Origin: an uncultured Flaviramulus sp.
GTDB taxonomy: Bacteria > Bacteroidota > Bacteroidia > Flavobacteriales > Flavobacteriaceae
Assembly (NCBI GenBank): GCA_947501105.1
Contig: CANMUP010000001.1
Span: forward strand, 930,001 to 994,000
Length of the DNA stretch: 64,000 nt
Reading direction: 5' to 3'
Shown piece after piece: positions 9,282 through 18,476 of this stretch. How positions within the stretch are numbered: position 1 is the first letter of the stretch; each line of letters begins with the position of its first letter. Both the position numbers and the translations under genes were made by a program. A model generated the notes under the pieces. The model did not search any database. It saw nothing but the letters and a program-made list of their open reading frames with translations, and had not been told where the DNA came from.

Positions 9282-9315
9282 AGAGTCATCTTTTTAGACG
9301 ACTCTTTGCTTTTTA
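9282..9315 (+). terminator. Terminator after permuted tRNA element
   Basis: AGAGTC (9282-9287) pairs with GACTCT (9300-9305). The stem extends by TC/GA around one mismatch and is followed by TTGCTTTTT. The T-run is on the plus strand only, so it ends plus-strand transcription of the permuted tRNA and/or the upstream two-gene operon. The remaining bases up to 9389 hold nothing recognisable. Confidence 0.6.
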
Positions 9316-9389
9316 CAACCTTTTTAGGGTCTCAACCCCATGTTCTTTATCTTCTATTTTAACCATCCTCTTTTGGACTTAGGGGGTAT

Positions 9390-10094
9390 TTATTCTTCTT
9401 CATTTGATAAGGATATTTCAGTTAAAACAACTTTTTTACTTGGTAAAATATCTTTAACAACGGCAACGTTTGTTTCTTCTATTAAATAGTCAGATTTAGC
9501 TTTATCATGATAATACTTCGTCGCTGACTTGTATGGTTTTTCAAATAAAGATCTATATGTTAAGGCACAAAATGCATCAGATTTATTAGCTAGTTGGTAG
9601 AAAGTCTTATAATCAGCGGTTAAAATAACATCAGCTTTATTAGAAACACCTGACATAATAATCATAAAATCTCTTGTTATCCATTCTCTAGCCATCATGT
9701 ACTCATGAGATTTAAACCCAAATGATGACGCTAGTTTGTTTAGTTCTTTATTTGCTAAATAAGGATATAATTGATTATTGAATAATAAACTTGTCTCTAA
9801 GTCAAAATCAACAAATTCAACATTATCACTATCAAGTACTCTTAATACTTTTTTTATTTTTTCGGAATCATTCTCTCTGGTTAGCAATTCAGAAATTACT
9901 ATTGAAGAAATTATAAATTTCCTTGGTTTATCATCACTAGCTTTAGAGTTATTTAAATAATCTATGAGTTCTCTAGTGAATAAAATTCGATCATCTTTTA
10001 CTTTTGTGTTTTCAGATGTAAAAAGAGCACATATAATACTTGTGTCAAGCATTATAACTTTCCAATCCAAAATACCTTTATCAATTACTGCCAT
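9390..10094 (-). CDS. PIN-domain nuclease-like protein
   Basis: A 234-residue protein with PIN-domain hallmarks: an N-terminal acidic residue in VIMLDTSIICALF (near residue 17), a glutamate in ISSIVISELLTRE (near 70) and a C-terminal aspartate in ADVILTADYKTF (near 165). PIN proteins are Mg-dependent RNases, commonly the toxins of VapBC-type modules. The start overlaps the end of the upstream gene by 14 bp, so the two are translationally coupled. It is larger than typical VapC (about 130-140 residues), with about 60 extra C-terminal residues after the PIN fold. The partner upstream is not a usual small VapB antitoxin. A toxin role is inferred, not shown. Confidence 0.65.
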   Translation of the reverse strand: MAVIDKGILDWKVIMLDTSIICALFTSENTKVKDDRILFTRELIDYLNNSKASDDKPRKFIISSIVISELLTRENDSEKIKKVLRVLDSDNVEFVDFDLETSLLFNNQLYPYLANKELNKLASSFGFKSHEYMMAREWITRDFMIIMSGVSNKADVILTADYKTFYQLANKSDAFCALTYRSLFEKPYKSATKYYHDKAKSDYLIEETNVAVVKDILPSKKVVLTEISLSNEEE

Positions 10095-10824
10095 AAATTG
10101 CTTCTATTATACCATCTAGCGAGTTTAAATTACTTATTTTTTCAAAAGGTATGTATCCTTCATTTTTTAAATTTTCAGACAATGAAAGACTACCTACTTT
10201 CTTAAAAGTTATCATTTCAGTATCTATAACACTACCTTTTTCAAATGTTCTTTTGACTCTAATTTTTACAGCCAGCTTCTGAGTGCCATAAAAATCTTTA
10301 AGTTTTAAATCTAAGTCCTTAGATATTTTTATTTGATAAGGATAACCATCTATTATAATATGTTTACTTTTTGAATTTAATGTTTTCCCTCCTAATTCCG
10401 ATAAGTAACCATAAACTGTTTTTTGTGTATAATAGTACTTTATACTTTTTCCAGATTTTATTTCACTTATAGATGCTATTTTTTTCTTATTTTCATCATA
10501 AGCGTTAATGTAGAATTGTCCATCTAAAACTTTTCTTAAAGTTTTTGCGTAATTTCTTTGTTCTACATTTAAATCTTCTATCGATGCTCCTTCAATATTT
10601 CTATGGACAACCTTAAATCGTTCTAAATGGGTTTTGTGTTCACTTGAAAAATCTAAAGCATAGCAATTCCCTCTAATACTACTTAATGTACATTTCGCAC
10701 CATCTTTTAAATCAATAGCCTTATACAAGTCTTTTAACAACTCAGCAATTAAATCCATAGAAACACCGTTCTCGGCATTTAGAGAATGTTTTTTATCGTC
10801 TATTTTTATTGAAAAGTTAAACAT
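10081..10824 (-). CDS. Uncharacterised partner of PIN protein
   Basis: A 247-residue soluble protein that I do not recognise. It is rich in beta-strand-like alternation (FNFSIKIDDKKHSL, KIRVKRTFEKGSVIDTEMITF) and has no signal peptide or membrane segment. Its start ATG overlaps the end of the transposase remnant by 8 bp, and its end overlaps the PIN gene by 14 bp, so all three are probably translated from one message. Being tightly coupled and placed before a PIN nuclease, it is a candidate antitoxin or specificity subunit, but its size and sequence give no direct support for that. Confidence 0.55.
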   Translation of the reverse strand: MFNFSIKIDDKKHSLNAENGVSMDLIAELLKDLYKAIDLKDGAKCTLSSIRGNCYALDFSSEHKTHLERFKVVHRNIEGASIEDLNVEQRNYAKTLRKVLDGQFYINAYDENKKKIASISEIKSGKSIKYYYTQKTVYGYLSELGGKTLNSKSKHIIIDGYPYQIKISKDLDLKLKDFYGTQKLAVKIRVKRTFEKGSVIDTEMITFKKVGSLSLSENLKNEGYIPFEKISNLNSLDGIIEAIYGSN

Positions 10825-11413
10825 CTTTTATAGGGCTCTTATATGTTATTTCCTTAGTTGCATTTGCAATACAAACATCAAATTTTGAACCGTCGGTCAT
10901 TTTTCTATTATTATATCTAAACGTATATTTATTTACATATTTAGTCAAATACTTGTCGCTTACATGGTTGTAAATACCATTTATTCCTCGTTTTAATAAC
11001 GACCAAAAATTCTCAATGTTGTTTGTGTGAATTGCGCCATCAACGTACTGATGTGCAGAGTGTTTGATAAATTGGTGGTCATAGTCAGTAGCTAAAGTAC
11101 GATAACTTTTCCATTCGTCAGTATATACTGTATCTCCTTTTACGATTTTTTCTTTTATAATTGGGATAATGGTTTTAGCTCTAGTATCTGCAACTAGCAA
11201 CGCATAAACCTTACCATCACGCTCTAATATCTCAAGTATAGGAGTTTTAGTTTTCGCGCTTCTCCCTTGCGTTACTTTTGTTCTTTTATTCATCTGTTTA
11301 TTCTTTTCAAGTCCACCATACCAACTTTCATCAATCTCAACAGTATTACGTTTTATTAGAGAACAAAGACGTTTTAGGGTTTTTTGGAGTTTAAAAAGTA
11401 TTTGTGAACACAT
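10817..11413 (-). pseudogene. IS1595-family (ISXO2-like) transposase, 5'-truncated
   Basis: 198 residues match the catalytic part of ISXO2-like DDE transposases: VEIDESWYGG (first Asp), a spaced TVYTDEWKSY (second Asp), then HTNNIENFWSLLKRG (Glu/Asn region) and a conserved C-terminus TFRYNNRK. The family is normally about 300 residues, with a zinc ribbon and HTH before the catalytic domain; these are missing. Upstream bases do not continue the protein in any frame, and no terminal inverted repeats were found. It is therefore a remnant, although its catalytic core is uninterrupted. The downstream PIN pair overlaps its 3' end. IS1595 relatives are known to carry passenger genes downstream of the transposase. 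Confidence 0.8.
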
Positions 11414-11506
11414 TGAAAAAAAGTTTCCTAGTTATTGGATATTGGTTAAAAAAACTAATAAATTTGAAACAGGCAGTTATTCACTTCAAATCGTTAGACC
11501 AAAATA

Positions 11507-11791
11507 ATGGCTTTTTATAAATACAATGAAGATTTTAGTGTTGAAAAAATACGACACAATAGCTTAGATGAACATCGGGTTAGGTGGTGGGAGTATAGGG
11601 TAATATCTAAGTTATCAGAAGAAAAAGTAAAAGAGTTTTGTGTAAATACTTTAGTTCCTATACATTCAGAAAATTTTAAGAATAATCCCTTTTCACCTGA
11701 AATAGTCGAATTTAGAAATACTACTAACAATAACGATTTAAATATGGGAGATATGTTTATTTATATAGTTAAAAAAGAAACAACCGCTTAA
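11507..11791 (+). CDS. Small hypothetical protein
   Basis: A 94-residue soluble protein with charged, aromatic-rich composition (DEHRVRWWEYRVI near residues 21-33). I do not recognise the family. No signal peptide or membrane helix is present. It stands alone, divergent from the transposase remnant, and ends shortly before an AT-rich gap. It may be a true island gene or a chance reading frame; its ATG start and protein-like composition favour a gene. Confidence 0.45.
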   Translation: MAFYKYNEDFSVEKIRHNSLDEHRVRWWEYRVISKLSEEKVKEFCVNTLVPIHSENFKNNPFSPEIVEFRNTTNNNDLNMGDMFIYIVKKETTA

Positions 11792-11944
11792 TTTGGGTTA
11801 CACTAAGTATATCATTACCAAAATAAGTTTAGCATTCGCTATGCGAATATTCCGTTACGGTTATTAATACGCTTTAATAAGTACTTAAAAAAAGCGCATC
11901 AGTTTTAAAGGAAAATGATACGCTTAATTAGTTTTAATTAAAGG

Positions 11945-12388
11945 CTAATTCTTACTCACATTTAAAACAGTTAAACTATCATCATTGATAACCGTTACAG
12001 AATAGTTGCTTTGGATAATACCTCCAAAACTATTACTTCCTTTAGCGGTGAAATCTATACGATATACAGCGTCCTTGTATTCATCCGTCTGTTGTTGTAA
12101 AAAGGTGTATTCAGTTTCAGCATTCTTTAATAAGACTGGTGAAGCCATTTTTTCATTAAGCTTGCGAACTTTGTCTAAATAGCCAGCATTGATGGTTTCC
12201 TTTCTGTTTTTAACCGAAAAAGTTTCTTTAATATTCATATTGACAAATTTAAAACTAGCTGGGTCTTTCATTTTTTCTTTTAGTTTTGATGTGATGCTTT
12301 CTTTTATCTTTTCTTCTTTTGTTTTTTCTTTTTCACTGCAAGAAATAATAAAGGATAAGCCTAGAAATAATACTAATGTTTTTTTCAT
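11945..12388 (-). CDS. Small exported lipoprotein, unknown function
   Basis: About 147 residues. The start at the second ATG (MKKTLVLFLGLSFIISC) gives a clean lipoprotein signal peptide with lipobox cysteine near residue 17; an ATG six bases upstream is equally possible. The mature part begins with a Lys/Glu-rich linker (SEKEKTKEEKIKESI) and continues as a small domain with DPASFKFVNMNIKE and a C-terminal beta-rich stretch. It is probably anchored in the cell envelope. Function is not recognised. It is monocistronic inside the island. Confidence 0.7.
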   Translation of the reverse strand: MKKTLVLFLGLSFIISCSEKEKTKEEKIKESITSKLKEKMKDPASFKFVNMNIKETFSVKNRKETINAGYLDKVRKLNEKMASPVLLKNAETEYTFLQQQTDEYKDAVYRIDFTAKGSNSFGGIIQSNYSVTVINDDSLTVLNVSKN

Positions 12389-12436
12389 AATCATTTAATT
12401 TGTTCGTTTAGTTCCTAAACGAGTTAGATTTTTTGG

Positions 12437-12597
12437 AATAAAAAAAGCGTGGAACTGTAGCTTACTGCAAGGGAGGTACTGGTATACCAACTGCACAAAT
12501 AAACTAAGCCCACGCCATTACGTGAGCATTAATCTATTTATCTAGTGCAGTTTTAAATTACCAGTTTTCCCTTGCAAGAATAAATAGCTAACGCTTT
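12437..12597 (-). ncRNA. Long rod-shaped structured RNA candidate
   Basis: A nearly continuous hairpin about 154 nt long. In plus coordinates the paired blocks are AAAGCGT (12444)/ACGCTTT (12591), TAGCT (12458)/AGCTA (12586), TGCAAGGGA (12466)/TCCCTTGCA (12568), ACTGGTA (12478)/TACCAGT (12559), AACTGCAC (12489)/GTGCAGTT (12545) and GCCCACG (12508)/CGTGAGC (12521). The last pairing has a C-A mismatch on the plus strand but a G-U pair on the minus strand. The minus strand also ends in CGCTTTTTTT, so minus-strand transcription is favoured. The size and rod shape recall 6S-type RNAs, but identity is unproven. The rest of the 12395-12830 gap shows nothing else. Confidence 0.6.
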
Positions 12598-12830
12598 ATT
12601 TCTTTGTATTTAATTAAATACGGTGTAAATATAAATAAAATCTATAAATGTAGTTCGGGTTAAATTTATAGGAGAGCAATGTGAAAAATGAAGTAAAGTC
12701 TTTTATTTTTAGATGTAAATTCTTATATTTGAAATGGTTGCGAATTTAAATCTTCCCCGAAGCCTAAGAGCTTTATATCTGTCTAGTGTGTTGGTAATAT
12801 TTATTGTTTCTAATTAACACTAATGTAAAC

Positions 12831-15800
12831 ATGAAATTTTATTTCTTAGTTTTTGCCATTTTCTGCGTGCCATTAAAACTTACCTCACAAGAATTATCTA
12901 AACAAAACTTACGGTTTGAGGAAGCTTGGATTACTAAAAACATTGCTGATCAAATATTCATTAAAAATGATATAACGAAATTTTCTCAGGCAAAAATATT
13001 TTATGAGAAAGCAAAAAATACTTTAGAGAAAATTGATGAAATAGCAATAGTTAATTCAAACTATTACTACACAAATAGTAGTCAGACCGAAGCTCTAATA
13101 TCTTATATCAAAATGGATATTGATTACAGGCTTCTATTACTTGAAAACAATATTGATTATTGGGGTTTAGAATATCATCAAAAAGTTTTACTACCAAATG
13201 AATTTGCTACGAAATATACGACCATGTTTGAAGATTTTGAAGATCTTCATGATGATATAAGTAAATGGTTTGATGAACTTGATGATGATAAAGATAAAAA
13301 ATTACAAAATACACTTAGGCAATTGAAAAGTAGGTATAATCAAAGAGTTGCCAATGTTGATATGTCACAATATGAAAGAGAAATTCAATTTTATGATAAT
13401 CAAATGTCGATTATGGCAAATAGCTATAAAAAAAAGATGGAGGAAGGTATAGCTGTTTCTAAAGATGCTGAAACAATTTTAAAAGATATAGAAACTACTG
13501 AGGAAGGTATAATGAATAACTTGCAAAAAGCGGCTGTATCATACTTTAGTAGTGATTTTATTGATGGCGATGTATCCGAACTAAATCAAGAATGGTATGG
13601 TAATATCAATAATCTTTCTGCTGAATCCTCAAAATTAATTCAAAACATTGCTGCTACAACCACTGGGTTTCAAGAATTATTAAGTACAGCTAAAGAGCTA
13701 TATACTGTCTATAAAGATGTAAAAAATGTTATTGAATTAGGAAATCAAATCAATTCTAAATTGAAAAATGGAAACTTAAAGTTTGCTGATTATTTAGAAA
13801 TCGGACTAGAAGTGTCTTCTAAATTAAAATTAAGTGATGCAACAAACGAATTGGGGATTGAGCTTGAACAAAAATTGAAATGGGCTTCTCAGACAAATCA
13901 ATTCATTAATGAAGTTGGTGGTAATATTGATTTAACAAAGTGTCTTGAATCTAATAGCTTATCTGTGGATTGTATTCAAGATAAGCTAGGCAAGATTTCT
14001 GATGCCGGAGATCTGTTAGATAAAGAATATTTGAATTGGTTAAAGAATCAAGGAAAGGTAGTTTGGGGTAATAATAATTCTATTAATATTAATTCAATGG
14101 TTGATTCCTTAGGTTTAAAAGAGTATTTGGAATTAAGTAAAGAAATAGTTCCAAACTTAGAAGAATTAAAAAAGTATGAAACAATAATAAATTCACTAAA
14201 TGAACTTGAAAAAGATAAGTACAAATCAATCTATAAGATAGGTGACATTATATTTAACAATGATTTAAATGATGAAATGAAAAAGAAATGGAAGGATTTT
14301 GTAAATAAAACAAAATCTTTAAAAATACTTATGCATTATCTTGATAATCAGAACTCAGTCAATTTTGAAAATCTATACTTTTCAATCATTGAAAATCAAA
14401 GGTCTTCAGTTTTAGATAAAATTGTAATTGAGCATGCATCATTATTTATAAGTAATTATGATAAATCAGGAACCAATAAAGAATTGAATAAAGTAATAGA
14501 AAAATATTTGATTGAAAATCATTTTGTTGATTTTAAGCTTATTCATCCGGACAATAGATTTTTTAGGAACATTACTCAAGCCGAATACTCTAAGTTATGG
14601 GATGGGGAAAAGATATTAATAAGTAATTCTAGTGTAAAAGCTCCAAAAAGAATGAAAAAACTTAACAAAAGGGATGATTATGAACTTGATAAGACAATTT
14701 CTCTATTTGTAAAATTATTACCTAAAGATAAAATTCTGGTAAACAATGCAAGAGAGTTATTGATTTCAAATAGAGATTTGATTTTAACAGACCCAAAAGA
14801 TTTGTATCAGTCTTTTATTAAAAATCAAGTAACTATTTTATTGAATAGTAATTTATCTAAAGATGATGAAGAAAACTTATATAAATTAATTATAGCAGAA
14901 TTTAATTTAGATGAGACATCTATAGATGATTATGTTGCAAAACTAGTAATAGGAACAAACATTCAAACAAACCCAAATAATTTTCCTGAGGAAAAAGCAA
15001 ATTATTTTAAAGCTGAAATAGCGAGTAAAGTGCCGAAAGAGGAAGCTATTGGTGCTCCGCAAGAAAGCTTCAATAAGAACGATGCATTAGCTAAGCAGGC
15101 TATTGTTGCAGCACTGAATTATTACTATCCTGGACTGGGTCAAGTAGCTTTGGCAATTGATGGCTATTTTTCCGTAAATGATGGAGTTAAACAATATAAA
15201 GAGTTGCATAATAGAATGTCTGAAATTTCTAAAGACTTGTATGTTTTAGAAAGAGAAATTAGTAAGACTTCTCAAAAAAGAGATATAATATTTTTTGAAA
15301 TGGAAAAAACAAAGTTATCTCAACAGTTATACAGTAATCAAAATATAGTATTTAGTAAAATGGAAGGCTTGATTAAGAAAACAACAACCGAAAACAGGCT
15401 TAAAATAAGAGAGTTTTTACCATTTTATTATTATTTATCTGAAAAACTCAGAGAACAGTATTTATTAATGAATAAAGCTCTTAAATTTTGGAAAGGCAAA
15501 TCTTTTCAAGAAATGCTTGTAGGAAGTGCAAATAACTTAAAGTACGCCATTGATCCTGACATTCAGCTTTTTGAAATGTTTAACCATAAGCACATTGGAA
15601 AAAGAACTAATACTTTTGGTATTTATTCTGAACTTTTCGCTCTCAATAATCTTATTAGTAGTAATAAGGAAATAATAAAGTTTTCGAAATTAGATTATGA
15701 TTTTAAGACAAAAAAATTTCCCTTAAATAAAAATGGTGATATTAGTTTTTCACATGATGATTTTAATAGTAGTGATTTAAGATATAATAAAAGAATAGTA

Positions 15801-16403
15801 GCAATCAAAGCTAAACTACCTTCTGAAGATTTTTCAGAATATGAGAATAAACGGCTTGTCCATTCAGGCATGTTCACAGTTTCTACAGAAAAAGAGGGCG
15901 TTGGGTTTGAAGTATTGGATGAGGTGAGTCTTAATTTATCAAATATTAGAGGAGAATTTTCTATAAATACAGGTGAGGATGAAATAATACTAAAAGACCT
16001 AAATAGAACAGATAAAGAAATAAAATCGAGTTTTGTTGGATATGGTGCAGCTTCGAGTTGGAAGCTTCACTTAGATGAAGAATATAATGTCAACGATTCA
16101 ATACAGATACAAATTATGTATATATATAACTCTAAGAGATCAGATCTAATTAAAGAGAATGATTTAATAATGATGAATTATGTACATCCAATGTTTATAG
16201 ATAGCGATAGGTTTGAAATATCAATCAGAGGGAGAGATATAAATTTCTCTGAATGGGCTATTAAAATGGAAAAAGAAGATGAATCGGTTAACGACAAACA
16301 AATAGATTCTGAAGAAATTAACCGTATTATAAAAAATAACCATTATACAAATTCTGATTTCGGATATATATACTCACCTATAATTAATAACGAAAATGAA
16401 TAA
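12831..16403 (+). CDS. Large exported helical protein, unknown function
   Basis: The start is placed at the ATG of 12831, which begins a signal peptide (MKFYFLVFAIFCVPLKLTSQ); a TTG 27 bases upstream would add residues that disrupt it. About 1190 residues follow, mostly charged helix with coiled-coil-like stretches (residues 130-240 and 800-900), and a more beta-like C-terminal 250 residues. A short hydrophobic patch with NYYYPGLGQVALAIDGYF lies near 770. I recognise no domain. The reading frame overlaps the next gene by 8 bp, so the pair forms an operon of two exported proteins, plausibly envelope- or surface-associated. No type IX sorting domain was seen at its end. Confidence 0.7.
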   Translation: MKFYFLVFAIFCVPLKLTSQELSKQNLRFEEAWITKNIADQIFIKNDITKFSQAKIFYEKAKNTLEKIDEIAIVNSNYYYTNSSQTEALISYIKMDIDYRLLLLENNIDYWGLEYHQKVLLPNEFATKYTTMFEDFEDLHDDISKWFDELDDDKDKKLQNTLRQLKSRYNQRVANVDMSQYEREIQFYDNQMSIMANSYKKKMEEGIAVSKDAETILKDIETTEEGIMNNLQKAAVSYFSSDFIDGDVSELNQEWYGNINNLSAESSKLIQNIAATTTGFQELLSTAKELYTVYKDVKNVIELGNQINSKLKNGNLKFADYLEIGLEVSSKLKLSDATNELGIELEQKLKWASQTNQFINEVGGNIDLTKCLESNSLSVDCIQDKLGKISDAGDLLDKEYLNWLKNQGKVVWGNNNSININSMVDSLGLKEYLELSKEIVPNLEELKKYETIINSLNELEKDKYKSIYKIGDIIFNNDLNDEMKKKWKDFVNKTKSLKILMHYLDNQNSVNFENLYFSIIENQRSSVLDKIVIEHASLFISNYDKSGTNKELNKVIEKYLIENHFVDFKLIHPDNRFFRNITQAEYSKLWDGEKILISNSSVKAPKRMKKLNKRDDYELDKTISLFVKLLPKDKILVNNARELLISNRDLILTDPKDLYQSFIKNQVTILLNSNLSKDDEENLYKLIIAEFNLDETSIDDYVAKLVIGTNIQTNPNNFPEEKANYFKAEIASKVPKEEAIGAPQESFNKNDALAKQAIVAALNYYYPGLGQVALAIDGYFSVNDGVKQYKELHNRMSEISKDLYVLEREISKTSQKRDIIFFEMEKTKLSQQLYSNQNIVFSKMEGLIKKTTTENRLKIREFLPFYYYLSEKLREQYLLMNKALKFWKGKSFQEMLVGSANNLKYAIDPDIQLFEMFNHKHIGKRTNTFGIYSELFALNNLISSNKEIIKFSKLDYDFKTKKFPLNKNGDISFSHDDFNSSDLRYNKRIVAIKAKLPSEDFSEYENKRLVHSGMFTVSTEKEGVGFEVLDEVSLNLSNIRGEFSINTGEDEIILKDLNRTDKEIKSSFVGYGAASSWKLHLDEEYNVNDSIQIQIMYIYNSKRSDLIKENDLIMMNYVHPMFIDSDRFEISIRGRDINFSEWAIKMEKEDESVNDKQIDSEEINRIIKNNHYTNSDFGYIYSPIINNENE

Positions 16404-18444
16404 GACTGTACTGATTTTTATAATTTCATGCTATTTTAATTTAAACTGTTTCTCTCAAGAAATTCAAGTTTTAAAAGGAGAGGTTTCAGCAAAACTAAAT
16501 GCTAATACAATAATTCCACTATCTCACCCTTCAGAGGTTACCAATTCTAATATAGCCAATGACCCTTACATTTATCCTTATGAAAAAGTTCAAATTATTG
16601 CAACTGGAAATGTGAATTTAAATCCATGTGATTATCAAAAAAAAACAGATGGATTTTTAGGTTTTGGAAGAAAAAGGTATACAGAAAGAAGAAACTATAA
16701 TAAGTCGGTATGTGATATTCCTAATAATTTAAAAATGAAATTAGGAAGCAAGGAATTTACATTTAGTGGATGCAAAAATAATACAATAAAATCCAATGTA
16801 TTATTGCTAGGCCAAAGAGATGGAATTCAATTTGAAAACCATTTAAGTTTAATGGGGTTTATAAGTAAAGAATCTATCCCTAAATGTACAGGGACACCAG
16901 TACAACATGATGGGAAATTTGAACTTAAGATAATTATATACCCTCTTGAAAGGTATAAACAATTTAAAAAATTAATACAACGAAACAAGGTTTCAATTGA
17001 CCTTTTAGATCGGTGGTTAAATAATCGACTTAAGACCCACTATAGAAGTTCTATAGTTGAAGATATAGCTAAAGTAATTGAAGACAATCAAGATAGTGGT
17101 AGTTATTCTACAAAAGAAAAAATACAAATTCTTGAATATATAAATAGGGAGATAAAGTCTGGAAACATTAGCGTGAATAGTCAATTAGGAAAGGTATATC
17201 TAGAAAACGGTAATTTTTCTGAAGCAATATCAGCGAATAAAACTGCAATTGAAATTTTGAAAAGCGAGGAGAATCAATATTTATTAAACAGTGTATACTA
17301 TTCCAACAAGTTAGCAGTTGCTTATGAAAACCTAGCAATAGCTTTAATAGAGAAAGAACTTCGAACGAATCAAGATGATTTAAACCAAGCATCTTCTTAT
17401 TATGGATTGGCCGCTCAATATTACTTAAGCGCATTTCAATACCAAAAAGCTTATAAGTGTAAATTAAATGAAGCTTCCGTTTTAAAAAGGATAAATGATG
17501 TTGAGTCATTAATAAAGGCACAAAATATTATTGCTAATAGTATAGGGACTTTTGATAAGCAAGGTTTATTTTATAATCTCAAGAGAGAAGATGAAATAGA
17601 TATTGAAGAATGGGATAAAGGGAAATTAATTATTGATAAACCAGAAGCTCTTAAGTTGTTCTTATTACCCAATGAGAATTATAAATGTAATGAGGAGGGT
17701 AAAGACTGTGAAATTAATTTGAAGCTAACAGAATTTATCCTAAAGTCAAGTTCTGTAATTGAAGTCCCTGCAGATAGCTTAAAAAATTACAAATTAAATA
17801 TTATTGCTGAAAGAATTGTTATTGGGTCTGATGTCGAAATTAGAAAACTTGTTATAAATGGAAGTGAATATGGATCAATAGGAAAGAAGGGAAATAATGT
17901 CGTTTGGAATGGGGGAGCTCCAGCACCAAAAGGAGGAATTGGAGGTGCTGGAAGAAAAGGGAAAAAGGGAGAGTCTAGTAATTTAAAAATTAATATATCT
18001 GGAAATTTATATTATTTTGGGAAAATAATTATCAATGTTTCTGGAGGTCAAGGAGGAAAAGGTCAACAAGGAGGTCAAGGAGGAGATGGTCTTGGAGGGC
18101 AGGTACAAGGAGGAGATATTAAAATTCCAGGAGGTGACGGCGGACAAGGAGGAAATGGAGGTGATGGCGGAGAAGGAGGGGATGTTATAGTTAAAATAGA
18201 TAATTATACTTCCTTATCAAAAAAACAAATAGCAAGTAAAATTAATGTGAATTCAAAAGGAGGAGAGGGCGGCCTAAAAGGTGAAGGTGGACCTGGTGGA
18301 ATACATATGCGTAATAGGCAAATTATTCCCTCTCTATCAGGGAAATCAGGAATAGTTGGAGAAGATAGTGGAAAAAAAGGAGAAGATGGAAAATATTTAT
18401 TAATTATAAATAACGAGATAGTTTCAGATTCTACAAAACAATAG
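16396..18444 (+). CDS. Exported TPR-like protein with glycine-rich collagen-like tail
   Basis: A 682-residue protein with a signal peptide (MNKTVLIFIISCYFNLNCFS; the cysteine could also be a lipobox). Residues 25-180 are beta-rich with several cysteines. Residues 220-380 form helical pairs with TPR character (GKVYLENGNFSEAISANKTAI; YYSNKLAVAYENLAIALIE). The last about 180 residues hold Gly-Gly-X/Gly-X-Gly repeats (for example GGQGGKGQQGGQGGDGLGG), with a Lys-rich start near GRKGKKGES, a break at 595-615 and a second Gly-rich block. Low-complexity glycine repeats of this kind occur in fibrous surface proteins. It is probably part of a cell-surface pair with the preceding gene. Confidence 0.72.
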   Translation: MNKTVLIFIISCYFNLNCFSQEIQVLKGEVSAKLNANTIIPLSHPSEVTNSNIANDPYIYPYEKVQIIATGNVNLNPCDYQKKTDGFLGFGRKRYTERRNYNKSVCDIPNNLKMKLGSKEFTFSGCKNNTIKSNVLLLGQRDGIQFENHLSLMGFISKESIPKCTGTPVQHDGKFELKIIIYPLERYKQFKKLIQRNKVSIDLLDRWLNNRLKTHYRSSIVEDIAKVIEDNQDSGSYSTKEKIQILEYINREIKSGNISVNSQLGKVYLENGNFSEAISANKTAIEILKSEENQYLLNSVYYSNKLAVAYENLAIALIEKELRTNQDDLNQASSYYGLAAQYYLSAFQYQKAYKCKLNEASVLKRINDVESLIKAQNIIANSIGTFDKQGLFYNLKREDEIDIEEWDKGKLIIDKPEALKLFLLPNENYKCNEEGKDCEINLKLTEFILKSSSVIEVPADSLKNYKLNIIAERIVIGSDVEIRKLVINGSEYGSIGKKGNNVVWNGGAPAPKGGIGGAGRKGKKGESSNLKINISGNLYYFGKIIINVSGGQGGKGQQGGQGGDGLGGQVQGGDIKIPGGDGGQGGNGGDGGEGGDVIVKIDNYTSLSKKQIASKINVNSKGGEGGLKGEGGPGGIHMRNRQIIPSLSGKSGIVGEDSGKKGEDGKYLLIINNEIVSDSTKQ

Positions 18445-18476
18445 GTTTTTTGATTATGAGCTAACCTATGAAGCGG

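Noticed and set aside
12444-12597. Integron attC site
   Set aside because: The rod is long and palindromic, but only one end carries a GCGTTAGC-type core; the other end does not give the matching core, and no integron integrase is present.
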